A stretch of DNA of 38,380 nt from an uncultured Solobacterium sp. (GCA_938041275.1 CALISH010000096.1:1-38380); one strand, 5' to 3'. Shown: positions 25,341 through 35,101, counted from the stretch's first letter. Notes: generated by a model from the letters alone, not told the origin. Translations and numbers: made by a program.

Positions 25341-25364
25341 AGCAGGTGAAAGCCTGCTTTTTTT
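25341..25364 (+). terminator. Intrinsic terminator of trxA
   Basis: Stem AGCAGGT/GCCTGCT (25341-25347 with 25352-25358, closing T-G wobble) with a GAAA tetraloop, followed by six T residues. Confidence 0.88.
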
Positions 25365-25435
25365 ATCTTAAAAAATATTTTAAAAATGCAAAATTTTAGT
25401 ATGTTATTCTTAAAGTATATGTGGAGGTTTCTTTC

Positions 25436-28198
25436 ATGTTACAGCTGAAGAATATTGTTAAGAGTTATACAGTAGGGGAACTTACGCAAGTTGCTTTAAA
25501 AGGTATCTCTTTAAATTTTAGAGATAATGAATTTGTATCTATCCTAGGCCAGTCTGGTTCTGGAAAAACTACGATGTTAAATATAATTGGTGGATTGGAC
25601 CGTTATGATAGTGGAGATTTGGTAATCAATGGGATTTCTACCAAGAAGTACAGAGATGTAGATTGGGATGCATATCGCAATACTTCGATTGGTTTTGTCT
25701 TTCAAAGTTATAATTTGATTCCTCACCAAAATGTACTTTCCAACGTTGAAATGGCATTAACTCTTTCTGGCGTTTCACGTAAAGAAAGAAGAAGACGTGC
25801 GATAGAAGTGCTAGAAAAAGTTGGGTTACAAGATCATGTTCACAAAAAACCGAATCAATTATCTGGTGGACAGATGCAGCGTGTTGCGATTGCTCGTGCA
25901 CTCATCAACAATCCGGATATTTTACTTGCGGATGAACCGACAGGTGCCCTTGATACGGAAACAAGCATTCAAATCATGAATCTTTTAAAGCAGATTGCAG
26001 AGGAGAAACTTGTAATCATGGTTACACATAACCCTGAACTTGCAGAAAATTACTCGACGCGAATTGTAAATTTAAAAGACGGACAAATCATTAGTGATAC
26101 AGATCCATATGATATTCCTGATGAAAGTGTAGGAGAAAAACTTAAAAAGAATTCAAAACGTATATCGATGTCTTTTTGGACTTCTTTAGGATTATCTTTT
26201 GCCAATCTTCGTACAAAGATTGGTAGAACAATTCTGACTTCCTTTGCAGGAAGTATCGGTATTATTGGTATTGCGCTAATTTTAGCTTTATCAACAGGAA
26301 TGAATCAGTACATAACACGTGTTCAAAAGGAGACGATGACATCATATCCGATTACGATTTCTTCCCAGACGGTTGATGCGACTTCGATTATGCAGTTACG
26401 TACGCAGATGATGGGTTTATCCTCTTCGAAAGAAACACAAGCAGAGGATGGAAAAGTTCATGCAGATTATCAATCATTGAAACAAAGTGATGCTGTCACA
26501 AATAATTTGATTCAAAATAATCTAGCTGAATTTAAAAAGTATCTCGATAATCCTGCATCTGAGATTCATCAATATGTTGGTGAAAATGGGATTATATATA
26601 GTTATAATGTTAACTTTGATGTGTATGCACAAAATCCAAATCAACAACTCATTAACACAAATATTGAACTAGATGGAGGAAATGGAAATTCAAATCGTCC
26701 TCGTATGTTTAATTTTGCGAATATGGGTGTAAATAATCAATCCGCAAAAAACTTCTCTGAAATGGTTGCTGGTACAGGTGGGCAGCCAATTTCATCTGTA
26801 GTAACAGATAGTTATGATATGGTGGCTGGTTCTTGGCCAACGAGTTATAACGAGGTTGTGATGGTACTCAATGAGAACAATGGTATCCCAGTACAATCGA
26901 TGTATCAACTAGGTTTTATCACCAAGGAACAATATACGTCCGCTAAAAATCAACTTGCGAACAAACAAGATGGAGAAGACTTTACAATTAGTTATGAGAA
27001 TCTGTTGCAAAAGACATTCTATCTAGTACCATCAAGTGAAAATTATTTGAAGAATGAAAATGGTAGCTTTAGCCAAATCAAGAATCCGGAATATGATTCT
27101 GAAGGCTTGATGAATAAATCGATTCCTTTAAAAGTAACCGGTATTATTCGTCCGAAGGAAGATGCGAAAAATGCGACCATCAATACTGCGGTCGCATATA
27201 CAAATCTTTTAACCAATTATGTGATTGATCGAGCAAATGAATCTGCTATTGTACAAGCACAAAAGAATACTCCGGAAATTAATGTATTAAATGGCGTACG
27301 CTTTAATGCTACAACAGATGAAGAGAAGATTCAGGATACTAAGGAGTATTTGCTAAATCTAAGCGATGATGAAAAGGCGAACATGTACCAGTTGATTTTG
27401 TACTATGATGGAAAGAGTCAAAATCAAGAAATTAATGAAGATACAAATAGTTTTGATGTGAATGCTTTGTCAAAATTATCCATGAATCCACAAAGTAGTA
27501 TGTCTGGCATGTTGGAAAATTATCTCAATGATAGTCCAAATCCAACAACGTTACTTGCGATTTACAATGATTATATCGGTGGTAAATCGTTAGAGAAAAA
27601 TCTTGCTTCCTTTGGGGCAGTGAGCTACGAATCACCATCCAGTATCAGTATCTATGCAGATAGTTTTGAAAATAAAGATGCGATAGGAAAAGCAATTGAA
27701 AATTACAACAATTCTGTTGGTGAAGATTCAAAGATTTCCTACACAGATTATGTTGCGTTAATGACATCTTCCTTAACGACCATTATCAATGGTATCTCTT
27801 ATGTGCTGATTGCATTTGTGGCCGTATCATTGATAGTTTCTTCGATTATGATAGGAATCATTACCTACATTTCTGTAATGGAAAGAACGAAGGAAATTGG
27901 TATTCTGCGTGCACTTGGTGCATCGAAGAAGAATATCTCGCAATTATTTAATGCGGAGACATTCATCATTGGTATTTTCTCCGGTATCCTAGGTATCGGT
28001 ATCACATTATTACTGCTAATTCCAATAAATAATGTCATCCAAACGATATCCAAGATTGAAGATTTAAGTGCGGTATTACCGCTAGAATCTGCTGGAGTAT
28101 TAATTCTAATTAGTATCGTAATTACTGTGATTGGAGGATTCATACCTTCTCGTAGTGCAGCGAAAAAAGATCCAGTAGAAGCGTTACGTACTGAATAA
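25436..28198 (+). CDS. ABC transporter ATP-binding/permease fusion (MacB/FtsX type)
   Basis: A 920-residue fusion. Residues about 1-235 form a LolD/MacB-type ATPase: Walker A GQSGSGKTT, signature LSGGQMQR, Walker B LLADEPTGALD, and MVTHNPE. A first membrane helix (about 260-285) is followed by a long extracytoplasmic region of about 480 residues. Three C-terminal FtsX helices follow, with the conserved ERTKEIGILRALGASKKNI loop and a PSRSAAKKDPVEALR end. This class works by mechanotransmission, moving lipoproteins or peptides or giving antimicrobial-peptide resistance, rather than as a channel. ATG 25436 has GTGGAGGTT 8 bp upstream. No two-component system adjoins it, unlike BceAB systems. The substrate is unknown. 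Confidence 0.92.
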   Translation: MLQLKNIVKSYTVGELTQVALKGISLNFRDNEFVSILGQSGSGKTTMLNIIGGLDRYDSGDLVINGISTKKYRDVDWDAYRNTSIGFVFQSYNLIPHQNVLSNVEMALTLSGVSRKERRRRAIEVLEKVGLQDHVHKKPNQLSGGQMQRVAIARALINNPDILLADEPTGALDTETSIQIMNLLKQIAEEKLVIMVTHNPELAENYSTRIVNLKDGQIISDTDPYDIPDESVGEKLKKNSKRISMSFWTSLGLSFANLRTKIGRTILTSFAGSIGIIGIALILALSTGMNQYITRVQKETMTSYPITISSQTVDATSIMQLRTQMMGLSSSKETQAEDGKVHADYQSLKQSDAVTNNLIQNNLAEFKKYLDNPASEIHQYVGENGIIYSYNVNFDVYAQNPNQQLINTNIELDGGNGNSNRPRMFNFANMGVNNQSAKNFSEMVAGTGGQPISSVVTDSYDMVAGSWPTSYNEVVMVLNENNGIPVQSMYQLGFITKEQYTSAKNQLANKQDGEDFTISYENLLQKTFYLVPSSENYLKNENGSFSQIKNPEYDSEGLMNKSIPLKVTGIIRPKEDAKNATINTAVAYTNLLTNYVIDRANESAIVQAQKNTPEINVLNGVRFNATTDEEKIQDTKEYLLNLSDDEKANMYQLILYYDGKSQNQEINEDTNSFDVNALSKLSMNPQSSMSGMLENYLNDSPNPTTLLAIYNDYIGGKSLEKNLASFGAVSYESPSSISIYADSFENKDAIGKAIENYNNSVGEDSKISYTDYVALMTSSLTTIINGISYVLIAFVAVSLIVSSIMIGIITYISVMERTKEIGILRALGASKKNISQLFNAETFIIGIFSGILGIGITLLLLIPINNVIQTISKIEDLSAVLPLESAGVLILISIVITVIGGFIPSRSAAKKDPVEALRTE

Positions 28199-28204
28199 AC
28201 GAAG

Positions 28205-28230
28205 TCACCATATGAAAGTATGGTGATTTT
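28205..28230 (+). terminator. Intrinsic terminator after the ABC-FtsX gene
   Basis: Stem TCACCATA/TATGGTGA (28205-28212 with 28219-28226), loop TGAAAG, then TTTT. It has the same loop bases as the trxA terminator. Confidence 0.8.
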
Positions 28231-28299
28231 CAGGTATTTCCTATGAAGGAATGAGTGGTTAATAGTATAATCTTTACGAAGAAATGGAGATCATCACAT

Positions 28300-29871
28300 A
28301 TGAAAAAAGGTTATATCAATTGTAATATCTGGCAAAACCCAGCAACTGCTTTTGCGACGAGTGATGAATATATTATCAAAGTAGGCACAAATCAAGAGAT
28401 TGAAGAATTACTATGTAAAGAAGACGCTGAAATCTTTGACTTAAAGGGTATGTTTGTCGTACCTGGTTTTGTGGATAGTCATATGCATCTAGCAGAACTT
28501 GGCATGTATTTATCCAATGTTGTATTGGATGATTGTCATTCTAATGAAGAAGTTATCGAAAAGGTGAAAGAAAAGCTTGCGACTACAAAAGTAGGTGAGT
28601 GGATTATTGGTCGTGGCTATAATGAAGAATCTTTCCTAGATCACCAAAAGCCAACAAGACAGATGCTTGATGAAATTAGTACACAGGTTCCGATTGCCTT
28701 AACACGTGCATGTGGCCATGTTTTATCTGCCAATACAGCTGCTTTGAAAGCTGCTGGTATTACGGAACACACAAAGATTGAAGGCGGAAATGTTGACTAT
28801 GAAAATGGTTTTGTGGAAGAGAATGCTTTAAACAATATTCATAATGCATACCCACAACCAGATGAAGAAAAGATTAAAGAATATATTCGCATTGGGGCAA
28901 GTTATGCAAACCAATTTGGTGTTACGACGGTAGGTAGTGATGATTTTTTGGCAGTCGCACATGACTATAAACCAGTATTGAGTGCTTTTGCATCACTGGC
29001 GTACAAACAAGATATGACGGTACGTGTTAATGAACAATGTGAGTTTAATAATCCAAAGGAATTCTCAAAGTTCTTGGATGATGGTTATACCTTTGATGTA
29101 GGTGATGACTATTTCCGTATTGGTCCATTAAAGTTAATTACAGATGGTTCATTAGGTGCTAGAACAGCATATATGAAGAATGCATATGCGGATGATCCAA
29201 CGACGAAGGGAATTGCATCTTTGGAAGAAGATGTTATTGAAACTTACGTACGTTTAGCAAACCAATTTAATATGCCGACTATCGCCCATGCGATTGGAGA
29301 TGCGGCACTAGATAATGTACTGCATGTATATAAAGATACTGTATTAGAAGGTAATCCTTTGCACCATGGTATCGTACATTGCCAAATTATGAGACCTGAT
29401 CAAATTAAACAGGTACTTAATCAGAAGTTGGCTTGTTATTTCCAATCTATCTTCATTGATTATGATGCACAGATTCTTGCTTCTAGAGTCGGTAAGGAAC
29501 TTGCAAGTACTTCTTATCCATATAAGACGTTATTAGAAGGAACTCTAGCATCGAATGGTTCGGATGCTCCAGTTGAAATGCCAAATGTCTTAAAGGGTAT
29601 CGAGTGTGCAGTCACAAGAAAATCAATTTCTTATGATGCATGCATGAATGAAGAGGAATGCCTAACGGTTGATGAGGCTATCGCTTCCTTTACAACAAAT
29701 GGTGCCAAGATGTTATTTATGGATCATTGTATTGGCGCAATCCAAGAAGGATATTATGCAGACTTTGTTGTGTTAGAAAAAGATATTCGGACAATACCTG
29801 TTTCTGACATCCATCGTACAAAAGTTATGTTAACAGTGATGGATGGTAACACGGTGTATTCTAATGATTAG
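28300..29871 (+). CDS. Amidohydrolase family 3 protein (YtcJ-like)
   Basis: A 523-residue metal-dependent hydrolase of the amidohydrolase_3 group. The metal-binding pair is in PGFVDSHMHLAELG, further conserved parts are LITDGSLGARTAYM, MPTIAHAIGDAALDNVL and HHGIVHCQI, and the metal Asp is in LASNGSDAPVEMPN. A small beta-sandwich is formed from the N- and C-terminal ends. The natural substrates of this group are mostly unknown. ATG 28300 follows TGGAGATCATCAC. A TATAAT at 28266-28271 may be the -10 of its promoter. It overlaps the next gene by 8 bp, so it heads an operon-like series. Confidence 0.9.
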   Translation: MKKGYINCNIWQNPATAFATSDEYIIKVGTNQEIEELLCKEDAEIFDLKGMFVVPGFVDSHMHLAELGMYLSNVVLDDCHSNEEVIEKVKEKLATTKVGEWIIGRGYNEESFLDHQKPTRQMLDEISTQVPIALTRACGHVLSANTAALKAAGITEHTKIEGGNVDYENGFVEENALNNIHNAYPQPDEEKIKEYIRIGASYANQFGVTTVGSDDFLAVAHDYKPVLSAFASLAYKQDMTVRVNEQCEFNNPKEFSKFLDDGYTFDVGDDYFRIGPLKLITDGSLGARTAYMKNAYADDPTTKGIASLEEDVIETYVRLANQFNMPTIAHAIGDAALDNVLHVYKDTVLEGNPLHHGIVHCQIMRPDQIKQVLNQKLACYFQSIFIDYDAQILASRVGKELASTSYPYKTLLEGTLASNGSDAPVEMPNVLKGIECAVTRKSISYDACMNEEECLTVDEAIASFTTNGAKMLFMDHCIGAIQEGYYADFVVLEKDIRTIPVSDIHRTKVMLTVMDGNTVYSND

Positions 29872-30355
29872 AAATATTGAAGAAAAAGATATACCAGTTA
29901 TTCTAGATTGGTATAACTGGTATATTAGGAATAGTACTGCAACATTTGAGACGGAAGAATTAACGTTAAATGAATTCAAACAACGCGTTCGTACAATTAT
30001 AGAGAAGTATCCGTGGATTATTTTAGAAGAAGATGCTAAACCGGTTGGATATGCATATTATTCCGACTTTAATAGTCGTCAAGCATACGCATGTACAGTT
30101 GATTTAGCAATCTACTTGGATCCTAATTCGTGCCATCGTGGATATGGTAAAACTCTGATGAAAGAGATGATAGATATTGCTAGAAAATCTGGATATAAGA
30201 ATATCGTATCGCTTGTAACAGCAGGGAATATCGCAAGCGAAAAACTACATGAAAGATTTGGCTTTATCAAAAAGGCAACGTTTGAAGAAATTGGCTATAA
30301 ACACAATCAGTGGTTAGCAGTTAGTTATTATTACTTACAGCTAGAGAATCAATAA
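29864..30355 (+). CDS. GNAT-family N-acetyltransferase (phosphinothricin acetyltransferase-like)
   Basis: A 163-residue GNAT enzyme of the COG1247 type. The N-terminal motif MIRNIEEKDIPVILDWYNWYI is followed by a substrate-shaping TATFETEELT segment. The acetyl-CoA-binding region CTVDLAIYLDPNSCHRGYGKTLM includes a variant of the R/Q-x-x-G-x-G motif (CHRGYGKT). ASEKLHERFGFIKKATFEE completes the fold. ATG 29864 overlaps the end of the amidohydrolase gene (ATGATTAG), implying coupled translation. The family commonly acetylates amino-acid analogues such as methionine sulfoximine or phosphinothricin. The physiological substrate is not known. Confidence 0.9.
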   Translation: MIRNIEEKDIPVILDWYNWYIRNSTATFETEELTLNEFKQRVRTIIEKYPWIILEEDAKPVGYAYYSDFNSRQAYACTVDLAIYLDPNSCHRGYGKTLMKEMIDIARKSGYKNIVSLVTAGNIASEKLHERFGFIKKATFEEIGYKHNQWLAVSYYYLQLENQ

Positions 30356-30369
30356 AAAGGAGAGCATGC

Positions 30370-31611
30370 ATGCGGAAAATCATTCTTGCGGGTGTTTGTT
30401 TACAAGCAAATAGTAGTAGCTTTACAAGTGCAATGCAGGAATGTGTTGCGCTCTGTAAAGCATGTGACTTAGAAGTATTAGGAACAATCACCCAACAATC
30501 AAAAAGTATGGATCCACATACCGCATTCCGTATGGGGAAATTAGAGACTTTGAAAGCGATGTGTGAAGAACTAGGTGCTGATGGTATTATCTTCTACAAT
30601 CCCTTAAAGATACAAGTTAGTGATCGTATCTCTGCATATTGTGGTGTCAATGTGATTGATCGTACAGCGTTAATCTTAGATATTTTCTCCAAGCGTGCTC
30701 GTAGTCGTCAGGCAAAATTGCAGACAGAAGTGGCACGTTTACAGTATGATTTACCACGTGTACTACATGCGGATAATGACAATGAACGTTCACGTGGTGG
30801 TGCAGTCACAAACCGTGGTGCTGGTGAGATGCGATCATCCATCATTGCCGCAAGATACCAAAAGAAAATAAATGACTTAAAAGAAGAACTACGAAAGATT
30901 GAAGTACGTCGTTATCAGGATGAGCGAAGACGTCAAAAGACATTGTTGAAACGCGTTGCCTTAGTTGGGTATACCAATGCCGGTAAGAGTTCCTTGATGA
31001 ATGCAATTCTTTCCATGCAGGATGCTGGGGGACAAGAGGTTCTAGAACAAGACATGTTATTTGCAACTTTGGATACGAGTGTTCGTATGGTACAAAGCAA
31101 ACATAAGAAATTCTTGTTGTATGATACGGTTGGTTTTGTTTCAGACTTACCACATGGACTGATTGAAGCGTTCAAGAGTACTCTGGATGCCGCAAGAGAT
31201 GCGGATTTATTAATTCATGTGATTGATGTGGCAGATCCTAGTTGGCAAGAAAAGAGTGCTATCACCCAAGAAACTTTAAAAGAGATACATGCGGATGATA
31301 TTCCACAGATTCATGTGTTCAATAAGATAGATAAGCTAGCACATCCAGAGAGAGTAGATGGTCTTACCATCTCTTGTTATACAAAAGAAGGCTTAGATAC
31401 ATTGCTGGAAGAAATCATTGAAATGATTTATCCAGCAGAAGAAAGCATTGTATGTAAACTAGGCTATGATAAAATAAGCATGTTCGATACATATAAAGCA
31501 ATCCTAGATATGGATATTCTAGAGTACCACCAAGATGGTTTAATTGTTCGAATCACAGGTGAGAAAAAGATGTTACATGTTTTTGCAAAGTATCAGATAA
31601 AAGGAGAATAA
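30370..31611 (+). CDS. hflX: GTPase HflX
   Basis: A 413-residue translational GTPase that in studied bacteria splits or rescues stalled 70S ribosomes after stress. It has the N-terminal HflX domain (FRMGKLETLKAMCEELGADGIIFYNPL), the glycine-rich SRGGAVTNRGAGE linker, a coiled segment, and a G domain: G1 GYTNAGKSSL, G2/G3 TLDTSVRM and YDTVGFVSDLPH, G4 NKID. A short C-terminal domain follows. AAAAAGGAGAGC precedes the ATG; only 2 bp separate it from the M18 aminopeptidase. Confidence 0.96.
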   Translation: MRKIILAGVCLQANSSSFTSAMQECVALCKACDLEVLGTITQQSKSMDPHTAFRMGKLETLKAMCEELGADGIIFYNPLKIQVSDRISAYCGVNVIDRTALILDIFSKRARSRQAKLQTEVARLQYDLPRVLHADNDNERSRGGAVTNRGAGEMRSSIIAARYQKKINDLKEELRKIEVRRYQDERRRQKTLLKRVALVGYTNAGKSSLMNAILSMQDAGGQEVLEQDMLFATLDTSVRMVQSKHKKFLLYDTVGFVSDLPHGLIEAFKSTLDAARDADLLIHVIDVADPSWQEKSAITQETLKEIHADDIPQIHVFNKIDKLAHPERVDGLTISCYTKEGLDTLLEEIIEMIYPAEESIVCKLGYDKISMFDTYKAILDMDILEYHQDGLIVRITGEKKMLHVFAKYQIKGE

Positions 31612-31613
31612 AA

Positions 31614-32981
31614 ATGGGAAACACAGTTTGGGAAAAACTCAATAAAACAGAGTTAAAAAAACTACACGCATTTAACGAAGACTACCGTGTATTCTTAAGC
31701 AACTCTAAGACAGAGCGCACATTCGTTACAAATTCTGTAGCATTTGCGGAAGCACAGGGTTTTAAACCAGTAGAAACAGCAAAGAAGCTAAAGGCTGGTG
31801 ATCGTTATTACGCTGTAAACAAGGGCAAGAATGTTATCTTATTTGTAATAGGTAAAAAGCCATTAACAGAAGGTATGAATATCTTAGGTGCACATATCGA
31901 TTCACCTCGTATGGACCTTAAGCAAAAGCCAATCTATGAAAAGGATGGCTTAGTATTAATGGATACACACTACTATGGTGGTATCAAGAAGTACCAATGG
32001 GTAGCACGTGCGATGGCACTTGTAGGTGTTGTATGCAAGAAGGATGGCACAACTGTTGAAATTAACATTGGTGATAAGCCAGGTGATCCAGTTGTAGGTA
32101 TCTCAGACTTATTAATTCACTTAGCTGCTCAACAATTACAAAAACCAGCAGCGACTGTCGTAGAAGGTGAAAAGTTAGACCTATTAGTAGGTTCTATTCC
32201 TAAGAAGGGTGTTGAAAAGGATCCTGTTAAAGCATATCTTTTAGACCTCTTGAAGGAACAATATGATATTGATGAGGATGACTTCCTCTCAGCAGAAATT
32301 GAAGTTGTACCTGCTGGTGAAGCACGTGATTATGGTTTAGATCGTTCTATGATCTTAGGTTATGGTCATGATGATAAGGTATGTGCGTATACATCTCTTC
32401 GTGCAATTGCGGAAATTGATAAGCCAGAACGTACATCTGTATGTATCTTAGTTGATAAGGAAGAAATTGGTTCTGTAGGTGCTACTGGTGCACACAGTGA
32501 CTTCTTTGAACATGTCGTCACAAAGTTATTAGACAAGCAGGGTGGTGCTACACTTGTAAATCTACATGAGGCTATGGAAAATAGTGCAATGTTATCAAGT
32601 GACGTATCTGTTGCGTATGATCCAAATTATCCAGAAGTATATGAACCAAAGAATTCTGCTTACTTTGGAAAGGGTATCTGCTTTAACAAGTATACAGGCT
32701 CTCGTGGTAAATCTGGTTCTAATGATGCAAGTGCTGAATTTATGGCACAGATTCGTAAGTGCATGGATGATAATAACGTTATGTTCCAAACTTGCGAATT
32801 AGGTAAGATTGACGTTGGCGGAGGCGGAACAATCGCATATATTCTTGCCAATAAGAATATGAATGTTATCGATGCAGGTATCTGTGTTCAGAACATGCAT
32901 GCTCCATTTGAAACAGTATCTAAAGCAGACGTATACGAAGCATATCGCGCATATGTTGCTTTCCTCAAAGATATGAAATAG
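31614..32981 (+). CDS. M18-family metalloaminopeptidase (aspartyl aminopeptidase-like)
   Basis: A 455-residue cytoplasmic di-zinc aminopeptidase. The metal ligands can be followed: His and Asp in GAHIDSPRMDLKQ, the Glu pair in VDKEEIGSVGATG, Asp in SVAYDPNYPE and His near the end in VQNMHAPFETVSKADV. GYGHDDKVCAYTSL is the conserved bridging-Asp block. The family forms large tetrahedral dodecamers and trims N-terminal acidic or hydrophobic residues. AAAGGAGAATAAAA precedes the ATG and the gene is tightly packed behind hflX. Confidence 0.95.
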   Translation: MGNTVWEKLNKTELKKLHAFNEDYRVFLSNSKTERTFVTNSVAFAEAQGFKPVETAKKLKAGDRYYAVNKGKNVILFVIGKKPLTEGMNILGAHIDSPRMDLKQKPIYEKDGLVLMDTHYYGGIKKYQWVARAMALVGVVCKKDGTTVEINIGDKPGDPVVGISDLLIHLAAQQLQKPAATVVEGEKLDLLVGSIPKKGVEKDPVKAYLLDLLKEQYDIDEDDFLSAEIEVVPAGEARDYGLDRSMILGYGHDDKVCAYTSLRAIAEIDKPERTSVCILVDKEEIGSVGATGAHSDFFEHVVTKLLDKQGGATLVNLHEAMENSAMLSSDVSVAYDPNYPEVYEPKNSAYFGKGICFNKYTGSRGKSGSNDASAEFMAQIRKCMDDNNVMFQTCELGKIDVGGGGTIAYILANKNMNVIDAGICVQNMHAPFETVSKADVYEAYRAYVAFLKDMK

Positions 32982-33003
32982 TATTGATACAAGGGGGTTG
33001 ATT

Positions 33004-33399
33004 ATGGAACTTAAAGAAACAGTATCATTAGATCAGTACCAAAACGTTGTAGTATTATATCGCGATGAGAATGGTGCGTTATTCATCGGTAATACATATG
33101 ACTATCATGGACGCACTCCAGATAGCCGTTACCTCAGTATCATGTACCATGAAAGCCTAGATGAAACACTAGGTATCATGGGTGGTTGGAATTATTTGGA
33201 TGATAATAGCCCAACAATTACGCTTGTGCCTGTTCCAGAGATGTCACTTGGCGTAGATGACTTCTTAACTGCACACAATACAGGGTTAAAGTGGGATGAG
33301 ATTGAATACCATGAGGTATCAAGCTATCCAAAGATTGAGACATATGTACGCTTATCACCTGTACGTCGCGGTACTGCAGTTGGCTTTGTAATGAAGTAA
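33004..33399 (+). CDS. Hypothetical protein (131 residues)
   Basis: I do not recognise the family. ATG 33004 follows AAGGGGGTTGATT, a strong ribosome site. The product is acidic and soluble, without signal peptide or membrane segment. It seems to be one compact domain with aromatic and glycine-rich parts (ALFIGNTYDYHGRTPDSRYLS, ETLGIMGGWNYLDD) and a repeated beta-strand pattern up to RRGTAVGFVMK. It lies 22 bp behind the M18 aminopeptidase and ends at a terminator, so it is the last gene of that transcript. Confidence 0.8.
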   Translation: MELKETVSLDQYQNVVVLYRDENGALFIGNTYDYHGRTPDSRYLSIMYHESLDETLGIMGGWNYLDDNSPTITLVPVPEMSLGVDDFLTAHNTGLKWDEIEYHEVSSYPKIETYVRLSPVRRGTAVGFVMK

Positions 33400-33413
33400 T
33401 CCATATTTAGACT

Positions 33414-33438
33414 AGAAGGACTAATTGTCCTTCTTTTT
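33414..33438 (+). terminator. Intrinsic terminator after the 131-residue gene
   Basis: An 8-bp stem AGAAGGAC/GTCCTTCT (33414-33421 with 33427-33434), 5-nt loop, then TTTT. A TATAAT at 33464-33469 follows and may be the -10 of the next promoter. Confidence 0.85.
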
Positions 33439-33509
33439 ATGCAAATTTGCGTAATACAATTACTATAATGAGTAGAAAATGATAGTATAAATGCGTTAGG
33501 AGAACAGAC

Positions 33510-34775
33510 ATGAAAATTACTTTTTATCTTGTTCGTCATGGAGAAACATTATTCAATCATTTAGGCCGTATGCAGGGAAGCTGTGATTCCCCATTAACAG
33601 AGCGTGGAATCGCACAGGCACATGAAACATCGAATCGACTCAAGGATGTTTGGTTTGATCATATTTATTCTTCCCCAAGTGAGCGTGCTTGGAATACTGC
33701 GGATATCATAGCGAAAGATAGAGAGATTCGACCAGTTCTACTTTCAGGATTGCATGAAATGAGTTTTGGTAGATTAGAAGCTGCTAGGCATACAGCACAT
33801 GCGGAGGAAATCCGTCAATGCCGTGAAAGCTTAGATTATAGTTCGGCGGGTGGTGAATCCCCAGCAATGATGGAAACTCGTATACGTAAAACTTTACATA
33901 CAATCATTGATGATGCTGAAGATGGTGATCGTATTCTACTTGTGGGTCATGGCATGTATCAAATTTGTACCATGAAGTACCTATTAGGTGTTGATATTGA
34001 TGCACTACATCAAGAGTGTGATACGACAGGTCACAGTATGATTCCAAATGGTGGAATTATGGTATTCACTTACGAAGATGGTGAGTATCAAATTCAACAG
34101 GTTCCGGTAGAGCCAAAGAACTTCGTATATAAGATGGAAGAAAAAACAGTACACCTCTACTATGTAAGACATGGAGAGACACTGTTTAATCACTATAATC
34201 GTATGCAGGGAAGAAGTGATAGCCCTTTAACTGCACAGGGAATTGAACAGATAAAGTTATCAGGGAAAGCATTACATAATATTGATTTTGCGTTTGCGTA
34301 TTGTTCGACTGCAGAAAGAGCACGTGATACAGCAGCGTATATCTTAGAGTCGCATGATATTGCAGCGATACCAAATCAAGATTTAAGAGAAATCAACTTT
34401 GGAACCTATGAAGCTAGAGTACGAGACTCTATCATGGATGAATTATATGAACGCTTTAATCCAAGTGTTGATTTTAGTGATGTCGGTGGGGAAAGCGAAG
34501 AACAGGTCGTTGAACGCATTGATCGAATTTTAAAACTTGTAGTATCACGAGCAAAAGATGGTGAGAATGTATTACTTGTAGCACATGGCTCACTCTATAT
34601 GACACTTCTCAAGCATTTATTTAATATCTATCGTGCAGATTTAACTGAACAAAAGAAGGCAGAAGGAAAACACATCATGCCAAATGGTGGGATTGCGAAG
34701 TTCACGTATAGTCATGGTACATATTATTTAGAGCAACTCATGATAACACCAGAAGAATTCATGGAGGTGAAATAG
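33510..34775 (+). CDS. Tandem histidine-phosphatase protein (two phosphoglycerate-mutase-like domains)
   Basis: A 421-residue protein made of two complete histidine-phosphatase domains. Domain 1 (about 1-205) has YLVRHGETLFN, HEMSFGRLEA and LLVGHGM. Domain 2 (about 213-415) has YYVRHGETLFN, REINFGTYEA and LLVAHGS. In each, the first RHG histidine is the phospho-acceptor, the Glu is the acid, and the late His is the second active-site His, so both appear active. Similar flanking text (NRMQGRSDSPLT versus GRMQGSCDSPLT; MPNGGI near both ends) shows internal duplication. Usual family members have one such domain of about 200 residues. The substrate is unknown. TTAGGAGAACAG precedes the ATG and the rhodanese gene follows after 3 bp. 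Confidence 0.93.
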   Translation: MKITFYLVRHGETLFNHLGRMQGSCDSPLTERGIAQAHETSNRLKDVWFDHIYSSPSERAWNTADIIAKDREIRPVLLSGLHEMSFGRLEAARHTAHAEEIRQCRESLDYSSAGGESPAMMETRIRKTLHTIIDDAEDGDRILLVGHGMYQICTMKYLLGVDIDALHQECDTTGHSMIPNGGIMVFTYEDGEYQIQQVPVEPKNFVYKMEEKTVHLYYVRHGETLFNHYNRMQGRSDSPLTAQGIEQIKLSGKALHNIDFAFAYCSTAERARDTAAYILESHDIAAIPNQDLREINFGTYEARVRDSIMDELYERFNPSVDFSDVGGESEEQVVERIDRILKLVVSRAKDGENVLLVAHGSLYMTLLKHLFNIYRADLTEQKKAEGKHIMPNGGIAKFTYSHGTYYLEQLMITPEEFMEVK

Positions 34776-34778
34776 TAA

Positions 34779-35090
34779 ATGGGATTATTTGATATCTTTC
34801 GTCCTACGGACATCAATGAAGAACTAAAAAACATGAAGACTATTCCTGGTGCAGTATTGCTGGATGTCCGCGAAAAAGATGAATATGAAGAAGAACATAT
34901 TCCAAATAGTGTAAATATTCCACTTTCCAATTTAGAACAGATTGAAGACATGCATTATACAAAAGATACACCACTATTTATATATTGTCATAGTGGTAGA
35001 AGATCTGGTTTGGCAGTCATGCGATTAAGAGAATTGGGTTATACAAACGCTAAGAATATTGGTGGTATTATTCATTATAAGAAAGCATAG
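34779..35090 (+). CDS. Rhodanese-like sulfurtransferase domain protein
   Basis: A 103-residue single rhodanese domain. The active-site loop CHSGRRS carries the catalytic Cys, and LLDVREKDEYEEEHIPNSVNIPL is the classical first half. Such small cytoplasmic proteins carry persulfide sulfur or have related thiol roles. It lies 3 bp after the tandem phosphatase and 11 bp before the PfkB kinase, with ATGGAGGTGAAATAGTAA as ribosome site inside the preceding gene end. Confidence 0.93.
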   Translation: MGLFDIFRPTDINEELKNMKTIPGAVLLDVREKDEYEEEHIPNSVNIPLSNLEQIEDMHYTKDTPLFIYCHSGRRSGLAVMRLRELGYTNAKNIGGIIHYKKA

Positions 35091-35101
35091 AGGATAGAAA
35101 C

